Assembly (NCBI GenBank): GCA_021794705.1
Contig: JAJYQH010000203.1
Span: forward strand, 1-6,149
DNA from: Actinomycetes bacterium
GTDB lineage: Bacteria; Actinomycetota; Actinomycetes; Propionibacteriales; Propionibacteriaceae
Direction of reading: 5' to 3'
DNA length: 6,149 bases
A program made the translations under genes and the position numbers. The notes under the pieces are model-generated. The model was given only the letters and a program-made list of their open reading frames with translations. It had not been told where the DNA came from and did no database searches. This document shows positions 1 to 6,149 of the stretch, in pieces (the stretch's first letter is position 1; each line of letters begins with the position of its first letter).

Positions 1-244
1 GACCTCGTCGGCGGCGCCGCTGCTCGTCCAGCGGGTCCGGGACGCCGCCCCCGACCTGCCCGTGGGGGTCGGCCTGGGCGTGTCGAACGGTCCCCAGGCC
101 GCCGAGGTCGGCGCCTTCGCGGACGCGGTCATCGTCGGGTCCGCCCTGGTCAAGTGCCTCATCGACGCCGAGGCCACCGGCGACCTCGCGCCGCTGCGGC
201 ACGTGGTCGGCGATCTCGCCGCCGGTGTGCGCGGCCTGAGCTGA
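1..244 (+). CDS. trpA: Tryptophan synthase alpha chain, C-terminal part (5' end outside window)
   Basis: TrpA cleaves indole-3-glycerol phosphate to indole and glyceraldehyde 3-phosphate; indole passes by an internal tunnel to TrpB in the cytoplasmic alpha2-beta2 complex, the last step of tryptophan synthesis. The frame enters at base 2 and is open to TGA at 242-244, giving about 80 residues, roughly the last 30% of a ~265-residue family member. Visible family marks are the segment [14 protein letters not shown], which matches the conserved 'GFGIS..eqa' strand-loop, and [11 protein letters not shown], the final phosphate-binding Gly-Ser loop of the TIM barrel. The usual C-terminal helix follows. 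The ATG at 62 is internal and not a start. The rest of the gene, and presumably trpB, lie upstream outside the window. Assignment is firm; only the completeness is unknown. Confidence 0.93.
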   Translation, partial: TSSAAPLLVQRVRDAAPDLPVGVGLGVSNGPQAAEVGAFADAVIVGSALVKCLIDAEATGDLAPLRHVVGDLAAGVRGLS

Positions 245-246
245 GG
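243..246 (+). promoter_or_regulatory. Shine-Dalgarno for the two-helix membrane protein, overlapping the trpA stop
   Basis: GAGG at 243-246 lies 8 bases before the ATG at 255 and shares its first two bases with the trpA TGA stop (242-244). This supports the ATG at 255 and suggests translational coupling: ribosomes finishing trpA would be placed to restart on the next gene. Confidence 0.55.
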
Positions 247-254
247 CGCGGGCG

Positions 255-914
255 ATGGTGGCGAACGGCCGGGCGCGGCGCCGGCGGCTGGTGGTCGCGC
301 CGCCGGTGGCGACGCTCAGCGCGGTGCTCGCCGTCGTGCTCGCCGTGGTGGGCGGGTGGCTGCTCGCCACGGCCGGCGGCCCCGCCGTCGTGTCCATCGG
401 CGTGGCCCTGTGGTGGCTGGCGCTCAACGTCCTCGTCGTCGGACTGGTGTCGGCGAGCGCCTGGCACCGCCGCCGCCCGGTCGTCGGCGGCGAGAAGGTG
501 CCCTCCACCGTGGTGGCGCGCGCCCATCCGCTGCGCGGCCGGCTGCACGCCGTGTCGCTCGAGTCACCCGACGGCACCGCCGCCCGGGTGCTGCACGGGT
601 TCGTCAGCCTCCGGGCCGCGGACGCCGAGCGGCTCGCGACGCGCCTCACCGAGCTCGTCGGAGCGGTCTCAGCGTCCGACCCGGGCCCTGTCCCGGTGCT
701 CGCCGAGGTGGGGGCCGTGCCGGGCGCCGAGCCCACGGACGCCGACACGGTGAGCCTGCGCCGTGCGCTGCCCCTGGTGGGCGCCGATCCCGGAACGCAC
801 GCCCCGCCCCCCGAGGACCCCGGCACCCCGCTCGGGAGCCCCCGGCACGGCGGCGGCGACGACCCCGTGAGCGACCCGGGCCCCGTGCTGCCCCGCCGCG
901 CCCGCCGCGACTGA
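255..914 (+). CDS. Uncharacterised membrane protein with two predicted transmembrane helices
   Basis: I do not recognise a named family. The 219-residue product starts with a basic stretch (residues 6-11, RARRRR), then two hydrophobic helices at about 18-40 and 44-67, followed by HRRR at 71-74. Positive charge on both outer sides predicts a hairpin with both termini in the cytoplasm. Residues ~75-145 form a soluble segment with alternating hydrophobic residues and charged helix-like stretches (for example AADAERLATRLTELVGAV), possibly a small folded domain. Residues ~145-219 are rich in Pro, Gly, Asp and Arg and look disordered. Codon third positions are almost all G/C in this frame, supporting it over overlapping frames. 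It follows trpA by 10 bp and precedes lgt by 44 bp, so co-transcription with trpA is likely. A role cannot be assigned; position next to lgt only hints at the envelope. Confidence 0.75.
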   Translation: MVANGRARRRRLVVAPPVATLSAVLAVVLAVVGGWLLATAGGPAVVSIGVALWWLALNVLVVGLVSASAWHRRRPVVGGEKVPSTVVARAHPLRGRLHAVSLESPDGTAARVLHGFVSLRAADAERLATRLTELVGAVSASDPGPVPVLAEVGAVPGAEPTDADTVSLRRALPLVGADPGTHAPPPEDPGTPLGSPRHGGGDDPVSDPGPVLPRRARRD

Positions 915-943
915 GGCCGTCCGCGGTCCACATGTTCGGCGGC

Positions 944-949
944 TAGAGT
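944..949 (+). promoter_or_regulatory. Candidate -10 element for a (near-)leaderless lgt transcript
   Basis: TAGAGT at 944-949 fits the actinobacterial TANNNT -10 pattern. Nine bases separate it from the GTG at 959, so transcription would begin about 0-3 bases before the start codon. No good ribosome binding site is present: the best match, GGGA at 952-955, is only 3 bases from the GTG. Leaderless genes are common in Actinobacteria, which makes this reading plausible. No recognisable -35 box is seen 16-18 bases upstream, so this is a suggestion from one hexamer. Confidence 0.4.
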
Positions 950-958
950 GCGGGACTT

Positions 959-1906
959 GTGACCACCTTCGCGACCCCGCTGTCGATCCCCAGCCCACCC
1001 TGGTCGGAGTTCCACATCGGGCCGCTGACCATCCACTTCTACGCGCTGTGCATCCTCACCGGCATCATCGTCGCGTGGATCATGACCCGGCGCCGGTACG
1101 TGGCCCGCGGCGGTGACGGCGAGCAGTTCGAGAACATCGCGGCGGTGAGCGTGGTCCTCGGCATCATCGGGGCCCGGCTGTACCACATCACCAGCGACTA
1201 CGAGCTCTACTTCGTGCCGGGCAAGGACCCCTGGCGCGCGCTGTACATCTGGGACGGCGGCCTCGGCATCTGGGGGGCCGTGGCCCTCGGCGGCCTCGGG
1301 GTCTGGTTGATGGCCCGCCACTACGGCATCCCGTTCGGCGACATCGCCGACAGCTTCGCCCCCGGACTGCTCGTCGCGCAGGCGATCGGGCGGCTGGGCA
1401 ACTGGTTCAACCAGGAACTGTTCGGCGGCCCGACCAACCTGCCCTGGGGGCTCGAGATCGCCCCCCAGTACCGCCCGCTCGGCTACCAGCAGTACTCCAC
1501 CTTCCACCCGACGTTCCTCTACGAACTGATCTGGGACCTGTTCTCGGCGTTCGTCCTGCTCCGCCTCGAGCGCCGGTTCCGGCTCGCCCGCGGCCGCACC
1601 TTCGCCGCCTACGTCGCCCTGTACACGTTCGGCCGCTTCTTCGTCGAGATGATGCGCATCGACCACGCGAACAAGCCGTTCGGGTTCCGCCTCAACGACT
1701 ACACCTCGGTGATCGTCTTCGTCGGCGCCATCGTCGCCTGGGTCATCCTCAGCCGCGTGCGTCCCGGCGTCCTCGATCGGCCCCTCGCCTCGAGCCGCGG
1801 GTCGGGCGAGCGCGGGGACGCCGCGACGGTCGCCCCTGCCGAGCCGGCCGAGGGCAGCCCCGAGGCGGCCCCCGAGGAAGCCCGCGACGAGGTGTCCGAC
1901 AGCTGA
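959..1906 (+). CDS. lgt: Prolipoprotein diacylglyceryl transferase
   Basis: Lgt transfers diacylglycerol from phosphatidylglycerol to the lipobox cysteine of prolipoproteins, the first step of lipoprotein maturation, in the cytoplasmic membrane. The 315-residue product has the multi-helix pattern of the family. The signature GRLGNWFNQELFG (residues 144-156) carries R145, N148, E153 and G156, equivalent to essential residues of E. coli Lgt around R143-G154; Trp replaces the usual Phe. Other conserved parts are HFYAL (26-30, with the conserved Tyr28), GARLYH (71-76), the WDGGLGIWG loop (98-106), HPTFLYE (183-189) and FGRFFVEMMR (224-233). The loop has Trp105 where E. coli has catalytic His103, a variant I associate with actinobacterial Lgt. 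Residues from ~268 form a hydrophilic tail rich in Ala, Glu and Pro with no predicted fold. The GTG at 959 gives the normal N-terminal length. Identification is secure. Confidence 0.98.
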   Translation: MTTFATPLSIPSPPWSEFHIGPLTIHFYALCILTGIIVAWIMTRRRYVARGGDGEQFENIAAVSVVLGIIGARLYHITSDYELYFVPGKDPWRALYIWDGGLGIWGAVALGGLGVWLMARHYGIPFGDIADSFAPGLLVAQAIGRLGNWFNQELFGGPTNLPWGLEIAPQYRPLGYQQYSTFHPTFLYELIWDLFSAFVLLRLERRFRLARGRTFAAYVALYTFGRFFVEMMRIDHANKPFGFRLNDYTSVIVFVGAIVAWVILSRVRPGVLDRPLASSRGSGERGDAATVAPAEPAEGSPEAAPEEARDEVSDS

Positions 1907-1936
1907 AAACGGCCGCCGACCGCACACTCCAGCGAT

Positions 1937-1995
1937 TACGGTAGGTCGGCACCCGGACGCTCAACCGGCCCCGACACCCGAGCCGGCCGTATCCT
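1937..1995 (+). promoter_or_regulatory. Candidate -10 hexamers for gltB
   Basis: Within the 273-bp lgt-gltB spacer two hexamers fit the actinobacterial TANNNT pattern: TACGGT at 1937-1942 and TATCCT at 1990-1995. Neither has a convincing -35 box 16-19 bases upstream. TATCCT would start transcription near 2001-2003 and leave a leader of about 180 bases containing all three hairpins described below; TACGGT would give about 230 bases. The spacer is much longer than the others here, which supports a separate gltB promoter, but the exact element is uncertain. Confidence 0.33.
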
Positions 1996-2016
1996 TGTGC
2001 TCCCTCGCCGAGCAGC

Positions 2017-2030
2017 CCCACGCCCGTGGG
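2017..2030 (+). other. Inverted repeat / short hairpin in the gltB leader (first)
   Basis: CCCACG (2017-2022) and CGTGGG (2025-2030) are perfect complements. With a realistic loop the RNA stem is 5 bp, CCCAC/GTGGG, closed by a GCCC tetraloop. No run of T follows, so it is not an intrinsic terminator. Such short GC-rich stems also occur by chance in DNA of this composition. Confidence 0.4.
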
Positions 2031-2097
2031 TGTCCTCGGGACCGGACGGGCGCCACCACCCTGGCAGCCCCACCCGGGCCGCGTCCCCGCGGCGAGG

Positions 2098-2131
2098 GGC
2101 CCGGCATCACCGCCCTGGAGAGCGCCGGGCC
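2098..2131 (+). other. Eight-bp perfect inverted repeat in the gltB leader (second hairpin)
   Basis: GGCCCGGC (2098-2105) pairs perfectly with GCCGGGCC (2124-2131) around an 18-base interval, ending 48 bases before the gltB ATG. All eight pairs are G-C, so the RNA stem should be stable. No T-tract follows, which argues against an intrinsic terminator. It could be a leader structure acting on elongation, stability or translation, or an operator for a dimeric regulator, though the 18-base spacing between arms is long for the latter. The arms are seen directly; the role is unknown. Confidence 0.5.
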
Positions 2132-2144
2132 ATGCTCCACCAGA

Positions 2145-2160
2145 CCTGCCCCGCGGCAGG
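2145..2160 (+). other. Hairpin just upstream of the gltB ribosome binding site (third)
   Basis: CCTGCC (2145-2150) and GGCAGG (2155-2160) are perfect complements closing a CCGC tetraloop. The stem ends 10 bases before the GGAG ribosome binding site at 2171-2174. A flanking CTCC at 2135-2138 could pair with that GGAG and so extend the structure over the binding site, but four base pairs may be coincidence. Confidence 0.45.
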
Positions 2161-2170
2161 CCGACAGATG

Positions 2171-2174
2171 GGAG
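2171..2174 (+). promoter_or_regulatory. Shine-Dalgarno that decides the gltB start
   Basis: GGAG at 2171-2174 lies 5 bases before the ATG at 2180. The competing in-frame ATGs fare worse: 2132 and 2168 have only weak upstream purine matches, and for 2204 the nearest strong match (GGGAG at 2185-2189) is 14 bases away. This site therefore favours 2180. Confidence 0.6.
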
Positions 2175-2179
2175 AACCG

Positions 2180-5100
2180 ATGGTGGGAGAGATCTTCCCC
2201 CGCATGCCGCAGCAGGGTCTCTACGACCCCGCGTTCGAGCACGACGCCTGCGGCGTCGCCTTCGTGGCCCGGCTCGACGGTGGTGCGACCCACGAAGTGG
2301 TGGAGCAGGGCCTGCTGGCCCTCAAGAACCTCGACCACCGCGGCGCGACCGGCGCCGACCCGGCCGCCGGCGACGGCGCGGGCATCCTCGTCCAGGTTCC
2401 GGACGCCTTCTTCCGCGAGGTGAGCCACCTCGACCTGCCCGCCGCCGGCCACTACGCCGCCGGTCTGGCGCACCTGCCCACCGACCCGATCAAGCGCGAG
2501 TACGCCCGCGCCACGATCTCGCGGATCGCGATCGAGGAGGGCCTCAGCGTCATCGGCTGGCGCACGGTGCCCGTGCGCACCGGCTCGCTCAGCCCCATCT
2601 CGCGGGCGGTCATGCCGCATTTCGAGCAGCTCTTCGTGTCCTCGGGCGACCTCTCCGGGATCGACCTCGACCGCCTCACCTTCGTGCTGCGCCGCCGGGT
2701 GCAGAACGAGGTGGGCGTCTACTTCCAGTCGCTGTCGTCCCGCACGCTCGTCTACAAGGGCATGCTCACCACCGACCAGCTCGAGGAAGTGTTCCCCGAC
2801 CTCCACCACGCCGCCTTCCACTCGGCCCTGGCGCTCGTGCACTCGCGGTTCTCGACGAACACCTTCCCGGCCTGGGAGCTCGCGCACCCGTACCGGATGA
2901 TGGCGCACAACGGCGAGATCAACACGGTCATGGGCAACCGCAACTGGATGCGGGCCCGGGAGGCGCTGCTCGCCAGCGACCTCATCCCCGGCGACCTCGA
3001 GCGGATCTTCCCGATCTGCACCCCCGGCGGATCCGACTCCGCCTCCTTCGACGAGGTGCTCGAACTGCTGCACCTCGGCGGCCGCACGCTGCCCCACGCC
3101 GTGCTCATGATGATCCCCGAGGCGTGGCAGAAGAACTCCGAGATGGACCCTGCCCGACGGGCGTTCTACGAGTTCCACTCGTTCATCATGGAGCCCTGGG
3201 ACGGGCCCGCCAGCGTCACCTTCACCGACGGCACCCTCATCGGCGGCGTGCTCGACCGCAACGGCCTGCGTCCGGCCCGGTACTGGGTCACCGACGACGG
3301 GCTCGTCGTGTTCGCCTCCGAGGCCGGCGTGCTGCCCATCGAGCCCGAGCACGTGCTCCAGAAGGGCCGGCTGCAGCCGGGGCGGATGTTCCTCGTCGAC
3401 ACGGTGCAGCACCGGATCCTCGACGACGACGAGATCAAGGCCCAGCTGGCGGCCGAGCACCCCTACGCCGAGTGGCTCCAGAACAAGATCACCCTCAATG
3501 AGCTGCCCGAGCGCGTGCACGTCGTGCACAGCCACGCGTCCGTGACCCGGCGCCAGCAGGTGTTCGGCTACACCCACGAGGAGCTGCGGCTCCTCGTCGC
3601 GCCGATGGCCAACACGGGCGCCGAGGTGGTCGGCTCGATGGGCACCGACACGCCGCTCGCCGTGCTGAGCGACCGTCCGCGCCCGTTGTTCGACCACTTC
3701 CAGCAGCTGTTCGCCCAGGTGACCAACCCGCCGCTGGACGCGATCCGCGAGGAGCTCGTCACCTCCCTCGCCGGCTCGATCGGCCCCGAGCAGAACCTCC
3801 TCGACCCCGGCCCCGAGTCGTGCCGGCAGCTGGAGATCCCGTACCCGATCCTCACCAACGAGGAACTGGCGCGGATCGTGCACATCAACCGCGACGGCGA
3901 CCAGCCCGGCTACGCCACCCACGTGGTGCGCGGGCTGTACCAGGTCTCCGGCGGAGGTGCCGCGCTGCGGCGCCGCCTCGACGAGATCCGCGCCGAGGTG
4001 TCGGAGGCCATCGCCGGGGGCGCCCGCACGATCGTGCTCTCCGACCGGCACTCGGACGCCGACCGCGCGCCGATCCCGTCGCTGCTCCTCACGTCCGCGA
4101 TCCACCACCACCTGGTCCGGGAGAAGACCCGCACCCAGGTGGGGCTCATCGTCGAGAGCGGCGACGTCCGCGAGGTGCACCACGCCGCCCTGCTCATCGG
4201 CTACGGCGCCGCGGCGCTCAACCCCTACCTCATGTTCGAGTCGGCCGAGGACATGGCCCGCAACGAGCTGTACGTCTCGGTCGCGCCCGAGCGCGCGATC
4301 AAGAACGTCGTCAAGGGCCTGGGCAAGGGCATCCTCAAGGTGATGAGCAAGATGGGCGTCTCGACCCTGCAGTCGTACACCGGCGCTCAGATCTTCGAGG
4401 CGATCGGCCTGTCCAAGGACTTCGTCGACGAGTTCTTCACCGGGACGACGAGCAAGATCGGCGGCATCGGTCTCGACGAGCTCGCCGAGACCGTGCGCCA
4501 GCGCCATGCCCGCGCCTACCCGGCCAGCCGGATCGCACTGCCCCACCGGTCGCTGCCGGTCGGGGGCGAATACCAGTGGCGCCGCGAGGGCGAGGAGCAC
4601 CTGTTCGACCCCGAGACGGTGTTCCGCCTCCAGCACTCCACGGCGACCGGCCGCTACGACATCTTCAAGCAGTACACCGCGCGGGTGAACGACAACTCGT
4701 CGCGGCTGATGACGCTGCGCGCGCTGCTCCAGTTCGCGTCCGACCGCCCGAGCATCCCGATCGAGGAGGTCGAGCCGGCGTCCGAGATCGTCAAGCGGTT
4801 CTCCACCGGGGCGATGAGCTACGGCTCGATCTCGCAGGAGGCGCACGAGACGCTGGCGATCGCGATGAACTCGATCGGCGCCAAGTCGAACACCGGCGAG
4901 GGCGGCGAGGACCGCGAGCGGCTCTACGACCCGCGCCGCCGCAGCGCCATCAAGCAGGTGGCGTCCGGGCGGTTCGGCGTCACGTCGGAGTACCTCACGA
5001 ACGCGACCGACCTGCAGATCAAGATGGCCCAGGGCGCCAAGCCCGGCGAGGGTGGCCAGCTTCCGGGCCCCAAGGTCTACCCGTGGGTGGCCCGCACCCG

Positions 5101-6149
5101 GCACTCGACGCCCGGCGTCGGTCTCATCTCGCCGCCGCCGCACCACGACATCTATTCGATCGAGGACCTCAAGCAGCTCATCCACGACCTCAAGTGCGCG
5201 AACCCGATCGCCCGGGTGCACGTGAAGCTCGTCGCCGAGGTCGGTGTGGGCACGGTGGCCGCGGGCGTCGCGAAGGCGAAGGCTGACGTGGTGCTCATCT
5301 CCGGGCACGACGGCGGGACGGGCGCCGCGCCGCTCACCTCGGTGAAGCACGCCGGCGGACCCTGGGAGCTCGGCCTCGCCGAGACCCAGCAGACCCTGCT
5401 GCTCAACGGGCTGCGCGACCGCATCGTCGTCCAGTGCGACGGGCAGTTGAAGACCGGCCGCGACGTCGTCATCGCGGCGCTGCTGGGCGCCGAGGAGTTC
5501 GGGTTCGCCACCACCGCCCTCGTCGTGAGCGGCTGCATCATGATGCGCGTGTGCCATAAGGACACCTGTCCGGTCGGTGTGGCGACCCAGAACCCCGAGC
5601 TGCGCGCCAAGTTCAGCGGCAAGGCCGAGCACGTCGTGAACTTCATGATGTTCATCGCCGAGGAGGTCCGCGAGCTGCTGGCCGAGTTGGGCTTCCGCAG
5701 CATCGAGGAGGCCGTCGGCCACGTCGAGGTGCTCGACGCCCGGCAGGCCGTCGACCACTGGAAGGCGCGGGGCCTCGACCTCAGCCCGATCCTGCACCGG
5801 GTCGACCTGCCGGCGGGCAGCCCGCTGCACAACACCACCGGGCAGGACCACGGCCTCGACCGCAAGCTCGACGCCACCCTCATCGACCTGGCCGCCCCCG
5901 CGCTCGAGCGGGGCGAGAAGGTCGTCGAGGTGGTGCCGGTGCGCAACGTCGACCGCACCGTCGGGACGATCCTCGGCAACCGGGTGACGGTGGTCACCCA
6001 GGGGGAGGGCTTCGACGACGACACGATCGACTTCACCTTCAACGGCACTGCCGGCCAGAGCTTCGGGGCCTTCGTGCCGCGGGGCGTCACGCTGCGCCTG
6101 GTCGGCGACGCGAACGACTACCTCGGCAAGGGCCTGTCGGGCGGGCGGA
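2180..6149 (+). CDS. gltB: Glutamate synthase large (alpha) subunit, 3' end outside window
   Basis: GltB, with GltD, makes two glutamates from glutamine and 2-oxoglutarate (GOGAT, cytoplasm). About 1323 of ~1510 residues are in the window, without a frameshift or stop. Residues ~24-440 are the class II glutamine amidotransferase domain: Cys24 in HDACGVAF is the N-terminal nucleophile exposed by removal of a 23-residue propeptide, with HRGATGADP (53-61), HSRFSTNT (221-228, Arg223), AHNGEINT (242-249) and GGSDSASFD (Asp286) for glutamine binding. The central domain spans ~455-780 and includes [10 protein letters not shown] (724-733). The FMN/2-oxoglutarate barrel (~800-1190) shows SYGSIS (880-885), NTGEGGE (904-910), [13 protein letters not shown] (951-963), Lys1016 and HDGGTGA (1043-1049). 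Cys1119, Cys1125 and Cys1130 form the C-x5-C-x4-C site of the 3Fe-4S cluster. The C-terminal beta-helix starts near 1226 with GQSFGAF (1292-1298) and [14 protein letters not shown] at the window end. ATG 2180 was chosen for its ribosome binding site; in-frame ATGs at 2132, 2168 and 2204 are alternatives. gltD is expected downstream. Confidence 0.97.
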   Translation, partial: MVGEIFPRMPQQGLYDPAFEHDACGVAFVARLDGGATHEVVEQGLLALKNLDHRGATGADPAAGDGAGILVQVPDAFFREVSHLDLPAAGHYAAGLAHLPTDPIKREYARATISRIAIEEGLSVIGWRTVPVRTGSLSPISRAVMPHFEQLFVSSGDLSGIDLDRLTFVLRRRVQNEVGVYFQSLSSRTLVYKGMLTTDQLEEVFPDLHHAAFHSALALVHSRFSTNTFPAWELAHPYRMMAHNGEINTVMGNRNWMRAREALLASDLIPGDLERIFPICTPGGSDSASFDEVLELLHLGGRTLPHAVLMMIPEAWQKNSEMDPARRAFYEFHSFIMEPWDGPASVTFTDGTLIGGVLDRNGLRPARYWVTDDGLVVFASEAGVLPIEPEHVLQKGRLQPGRMFLVDTVQHRILDDDEIKAQLAAEHPYAEWLQNKITLNELPERVHVVHSHASVTRRQQVFGYTHEELRLLVAPMANTGAEVVGSMGTDTPLAVLSDRPRPLFDHFQQLFAQVTNPPLDAIREELVTSLAGSIGPEQNLLDPGPESCRQLEIPYPILTNEELARIVHINRDGDQPGYATHVVRGLYQVSGGGAALRRRLDEIRAEVSEAIAGGARTIVLSDRHSDADRAPIPSLLLTSAIHHHLVREKTRTQVGLIVESGDVREVHHAALLIGYGAAALNPYLMFESAEDMARNELYVSVAPERAIKNVVKGLGKGILKVMSKMGVSTLQSYTGAQIFEAIGLSKDFVDEFFTGTTSKIGGIGLDELAETVRQRHARAYPASRIALPHRSLPVGGEYQWRREGEEHLFDPETVFRLQHSTATGRYDIFKQYTARVNDNSSRLMTLRALLQFASDRPSIPIEEVEPASEIVKRFSTGAMSYGSISQEAHETLAIAMNSIGAKSNTGEGGEDRERLYDPRRRSAIKQVASGRFGVTSEYLTNATDLQIKMAQGAKPGEGGQLPGPKVYPWVARTRHSTPGVGLISPPPHHDIYSIEDLKQLIHDLKCANPIARVHVKLVAEVGVGTVAAGVAKAKADVVLISGHDGGTGAAPLTSVKHAGGPWELGLAETQQTLLLNGLRDRIVVQCDGQLKTGRDVVIAALLGAEEFGFATTALVVSGCIMMRVCHKDTCPVGVATQNPELRAKFSGKAEHVVNFMMFIAEEVRELLAELGFRSIEEAVGHVEVLDARQAVDHWKARGLDLSPILHRVDLPAGSPLHNTTGQDHGLDRKLDATLIDLAAPALERGEKVVEVVPVRNVDRTVGTILGNRVTVVTQGEGFDDDTIDFTFNGTAGQSFGAFVPRGVTLRLVGDANDYLGKGLSGGR

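Noticed and set aside
932..946. A four-codon mini-frame (ATG to TAG) just before lgt, considered as a leader peptide.
   Set aside because: It has no ribosome binding site, its stop codon lies in the candidate -10 hexamer, and four codons are expected by chance.
154..998. Competing open frames on both strands across the two-helix membrane protein.
   Set aside because: They give highly basic Arg/Pro-rich sequences. Only the 255-914 frame has GC-rich third positions throughout, a plausible ribosome binding site and sensible membrane topology.
1907..2179. A known riboswitch, or an intrinsic terminator for lgt, in the spacer.
   Set aside because: I could match no riboswitch consensus by eye, and no stem is followed by a T-run. 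A covariance-model search of the spacer (Infernal against Rfam) would settle the riboswitch question.
2026..5286. Long + strand open frames in a different register from gltB (2026-3501 and 3820-5286).
   Set aside because: The translations are Arg/Pro/Ala-rich with no family motifs and overlap the gltB frame, whose catalytic residues are all in place. They are composition artefacts.
1961..5851. A 1296-residue open frame on the - strand, antisense to most of gltB and its leader.
   Set aside because: Its codons are exact reverse complements of the gltB codons, so it can stop only where the sense triplet is TTA, CTA or TCA. These are very rare in such GC-rich coding DNA; the frame ends at TCA at 1961-1963. 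The product is low-complexity, rich in Arg, Gly, Val, Asp and His, with no recognisable domain, while the + strand encodes a full set of GltB motifs.
5152..6090. A 312-residue open frame on the - strand near the window end.
   Set aside because: It is antisense to the FMN and C-terminal domains of gltB, is Ser/Arg/Thr-rich and has no recognisable domain.

Overview
The window comes from a high-GC Gram-positive bacterium, almost certainly an actinobacterium. GC is very high, codon third positions are nearly all G or C, and start codons are a mix of ATG and GTG. The trpA - lgt - gltB order resembles, as I recall it, the arrangement in many Actinobacteria, where the tryptophan operon runs into lgt and the glutamate synthase genes lie nearby. 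Lgt has the 'GLGIWG' variant I associate with that phylum. No mobile element, CRISPR array, RNA gene or sign of recent transfer is visible.

Layout, all on the + strand: (1) 1-244, the C-terminal end of trpA (tryptophan synthase alpha chain), cut by the window edge. (2) 255-914, an unrecognised 219-residue protein with two membrane helices; its Shine-Dalgarno sequence overlaps the trpA stop codon. (3) 959-1906, complete lgt, the enzyme that attaches the lipid to prolipoproteins, preceded by a -10-like hexamer so close to the GTG that the message may be leaderless. (4) 1907-2179, a 273-bp spacer with candidate -10 hexamers and three perfect inverted repeats. (5) 2180 to the window end, the first ~1323 residues of gltB, the large subunit of glutamate synthase, intact as far as it can be read and cut shortly before its usual C terminus.

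Functionally this is housekeeping DNA: the last step group of tryptophan synthesis, lipoprotein maturation, and nitrogen assimilation through GS-GOGAT. trpA and the two-helix protein are tightly spaced and look co-transcribed. lgt may also have its own promoter. gltB is set apart by the longest spacer and probably has its own promoter and a structured 5' leader; its partner gltD would be expected just downstream.

I find no convincing new biological system. The points worth a second look are the structured gltB leader, the unrecognised membrane protein, and the possible leaderless lgt start. The very long open frame antisense to gltB is explained by codon composition.
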